Assembly: GCA_002394335.1 (NCBI GenBank)
Contig: DGTP01000015.1
Span: 124,001-188,000, forward strand
Source: Bacteroidales bacterium UBA4333
GTDB lineage: Bacteria > Bacteroidota > Bacteroidia > Bacteroidales > Paludibacteraceae
Direction: 5' to 3'
DNA length: 64,000 nucleotides
Below are positions 62,396 through 64,000 of the stretch, piece after piece. The stretch's first letter is position 1, and each line of letters opens with the position of its first letter. The notes beneath the pieces are model-generated. The model searched no databases, was not told the origin of the DNA, and was given only the letters and a program-made list of their open reading frames with translations. Position numbers and translations under genes: made by a program.

Positions 62396-62545
62396 TTAGT
62401 CCTCAAACATCGTTCTGCCACCACGAGATGGAGCCTCCATGATGCCATTACCATTTTCTTTCGTAGACATTGTGGCTGTGTCCATCAATCTTGCCGTATT
62501 AACGGCAGCCACTTCTGTTTCCGGTTTTTTATACATCTTTTTCAT
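62396..62545 (-). CDS. Small peptide of 49 aa, Bacteroidales KKxYxxPE type
   Basis: ATG at 62545, stop TAA at 62396-62398; shorter than usual ORF cut-offs. It starts MKKMYKKPETEVAAVNTARL and ends MEAPSRGGRTMFED. The N-terminal KK-Y-KPE start followed by a short Val-rich strand and LM is a pattern I know from many unannotated short Bacteroidales peptides. No signal peptide, Met-rich, Gly-rich end. It lies 73 bp downstream of the surface protein gene, then two stem-loops. Function unknown. Confidence 0.65.
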   Translation of the reverse strand: MKKMYKKPETEVAAVNTARLMDTATMSTKENGNGIMEAPSRGGRTMFED

Positions 62546-62575
62546 AATTTAAAATTATTTTCTTAAGAGGTTTAC

Positions 62576-62610
62576 GCGGGCGTGCACGTTACGCGCACGC
62601 CCACGCACGT
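62576..62610. terminator. GC-rich hairpin after the surface protein gene
   Basis: GGGCGTGCGCGTAACGTGCACGCCC on the minus strand, without a clear T-run. Function as terminator or repeat unproven. Confidence 0.4.
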
Positions 62611-62618
62611 TCATTATA

Positions 62619-64000
62619 TTATTTTACTAAGCGACCTGTAGCATCAAACATCTTGCCACCGCGGAGGATGAACAACTGACCATTGATGAGAACTTTCTCA
62701 GCCTTGGTGTCATTGCCGAAGATGTTGTCAATGTCTGTAGCAGAGTTGGTACCATTCATGCTCAGCGTTACACGGCGACGTGCATTGTTCGACTGAGAAT
62801 TCGACTGAGAAGCTTGGTACTCTGCATAAGTCGGAACTTCGCTCATTACGATGTATGCGCGGTTCTTAACCAGACTCAGGCTGGTCAAGTTCGTACAGTT
62901 GTAGAGGTCGTTCTGAGAAATGTAAAGGATATTACGCTTATTCTCTTCGGTGATTGCAATACTTCCTCCGTCTGTCAGTACACCGTGCATACCGCGTACA
63001 GCAACCGGACCGTCAGCAACGGTCTCGCCGTAGTACAGCTCGATCTTACCGGTATTGGACTTGAAGATATACGGCTCACCGGCTTTCAGTTCCTCACCCG
63101 GCATAACCTCTTCGAAGTCGATCTTGTCAGGATAGGTCTCGTTGCGGCTTGCGATCTGATAGAACGTAGCACCCAGAGCACCGCCGGCTACTACATTGTG
63201 ATCAACACACAGCGTACCGATGTTGTTCGTTACATCGCGGGGGTAATCAGGACTCTCCTTCACGGTGAAGGTGATCTTCTCCACGCGCATCGGATAAGTA
63301 CCCTCTGCCGGAACATTATAGATAGTCACGTCACCCGCCTTCACATAGATCGTGTAGTTCTTCCAGTTGTCAAGAGCACCAAGGTTCATATCGCGACCTT
63401 CGTTCTCAACTTTCAGCGTCATTGCATGACCTTCGTTGCGAGCACGGATAGTCAAGATACCTCCCTTAGTGGTATGCATATGCAGGCTTGCACCCTGATA
63501 GAACTTGTTGCTGGAATTACGGATAGAATATGCTCCGTTGTTGCCCTCAATCTTATCCCAGTAAACACCGCCAAGAACATAGTTTGCGAGAACCAAACCA
63601 TTAGCGGTTGCGACATGGGGACCGTAAGGCTTATTGTCGATAACCTCGTCAATTGCAGAGCCGTCCGCACGGGCTGTAATCTCTGCCCAGTCCCAAACAG
63701 TGTTTTCGGTTACATCTGCCAGAGGAACAATATCCGGAAGGAGAGTTACCAATGCCACCGCAGATACAGTGCCGCAATCGGTTGTAACAACCACTTTGTA
63801 GTACTGTGTAGCAACCGGAGTCGGGATTGCATATGAAGCTGCATCTGTTGCACCGGGAATAGGTTCTGCATTAGTACCCTCTGCATCATCGCAGGTGTAC
63901 CATGCGTAATGAGGATTAGCACCGGTAGCAACTGCATTCAGTGCGATCGAAGCCGTAGCCTTGCCGGAGATATTCGCCATCGTTACCGATGCAGCCTCAT
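62619..64000 (-). CDS. Large surface protein, 3' part (start lies outside the window)
   Basis: The frame is open from the right edge (EAASVTMANISGK at 64000) to the stop at 62619. The visible 460 residues include an Ig/PKD-like module (HYAWYTCDDAEGTNAEPIPG, YYKVVVTTDCGTVSAVALVT), a beta domain (ENTVWDWAEI, GGILTIRARNEG), and LCVDHNVVAGGALGATFYQI. The C-terminus reads NSATDIDNIFGNDTKAEKVL then INGQLFILRGGKMFDATGRL. This last segment resembles the tail of the HicB fusion and is probably a surface-sorting or anchoring signal (inference). Confidence 0.82.
   Translation of the reverse strand, partial: EAASVTMANISGKATASIALNAVATGANPHYAWYTCDDAEGTNAEPIPGATDAASYAIPTPVATQYYKVVVTTDCGTVSAVALVTLLPDIVPLADVTENTVWDWAEITARADGSAIDEVIDNKPYGPHVATANGLVLANYVLGGVYWDKIEGNNGAYSIRNSSNKFYQGASLHMHTTKGGILTIRARNEGHAMTLKVENEGRDMNLGALDNWKNYTIYVKAGDVTIYNVPAEGTYPMRVEKITFTVKESPDYPRDVTNNIGTLCVDHNVVAGGALGATFYQIASRNETYPDKIDFEEVMPGEELKAGEPYIFKSNTGKIELYYGETVADGPVAVRGMHGVLTDGGSIAITEENKRNILYISQNDLYNCTNLTSLSLVKNRAYIVMSEVPTYAEYQASQSNSQSNNARRRVTLSMNGTNSATDIDNIFGNDTKAEKVLINGQLFILRGGKMFDATGRLVK

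Overview
The window is a chromosomal stretch of a Bacteroidales-type bacterium (phylum Bacteroidota). This rests on several independent signs. Promoters have the Bacteroides form TTTG / 20 bp / TAnnTTTG; 14 copies are visible and every one has a 20-bp spacer. There are TonB-dependent receptors with carboxypeptidase-like N-domains, a TamL-type lipoprotein, DUF4837 and DUF4295 proteins, choice-of-anchor-J and BspA-like LRR proteins, a calycin-like lipoprotein and an rpmB-rpmG-DUF4295 operon. Shine-Dalgarno sites are largely absent. I cannot name the genus. Most of the window is ordinary, densely packed chromosome; no phage, insertion sequence, integrase or CRISPR array is visible.

Layout. 1-2470: 5' part of a large secreted surface protein (minus), running off the left edge. 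2471-3614: AT-rich, repeat-rich gap with a self-contained small transcript. 3615-9092: lipoprotein plus a TolC/HlyD/two-permease efflux operon without an ATPase, behind a sigma-54-like site. 9049-10167: DUF4837 lipoprotein. 10272-16517: deacetylase, sugar transferase, FAD/Fe-S oxidoreductase, DinB. 16704-16790: tRNA-Ser(GCU), preceded by a duplicated hairpin leader. 17033-22684: rubrerythrin, TonB receptor, MutS. 22692-30259 (minus): envelope operon tamL-rnhB-sppA-lpxK-msbA-like. 30622-38172 (minus): operon of BadF-type kinase, AraC regulator, S1/P1 nuclease, SusD-less TonB receptor, anchor-J lipoprotein and TrmH-type methyltransferase, which looks like a nucleic-acid scavenging set. 38321-41905: GT2, SpoIID and SAM methyltransferase. 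41902-44013 (minus): ClpB lacking its N-domain. 44096-45969: lone FecCD permease divergent from panB. 45971-47740: LRR protein. 47721-53038 (minus): glucosaminidase, DciA, MutS2, outer-membrane protein, metallophosphoesterase. 53129-54900: a small lipoprotein and an unknown membrane protein. 54994-58071 (minus): diacylglycerol-kinase-like, AmgK/MurU-like cell-wall recycling pair and RapZ-C protein. 58126-58752 (minus): ribosomal operon. 58966-61512 (minus): M6 metalloprotease behind a HicB-antitoxin/secreted-module fusion. 61552-62263: six-copy repeat array. 62396-62545: unannotated 49-aa peptide. 62619-64000: 3' part of a second large surface protein, running off the right edge.

Most unusual observations: (1) a HicB antitoxin fused in frame to a signal-peptide-like segment, a B-repeat and a surface-protein C-terminal tail, with no HicA beside it; (2) short repeats of intergenic type (heptads, 12-mers, 15-mers) sitting in frame inside conserved enzymes and a lipoprotein signal peptide; (3) sigma-54-like promoters before clpB and the efflux operon; (4) a tRNA-Ser whose whole 5' leader is two copies of a 47-bp hairpin; (5) an orphan promoter-terminator pair likely making a small RNA of about 140 nt; (6) a TonB receptor whose best signal peptide begins at an ATA codon.
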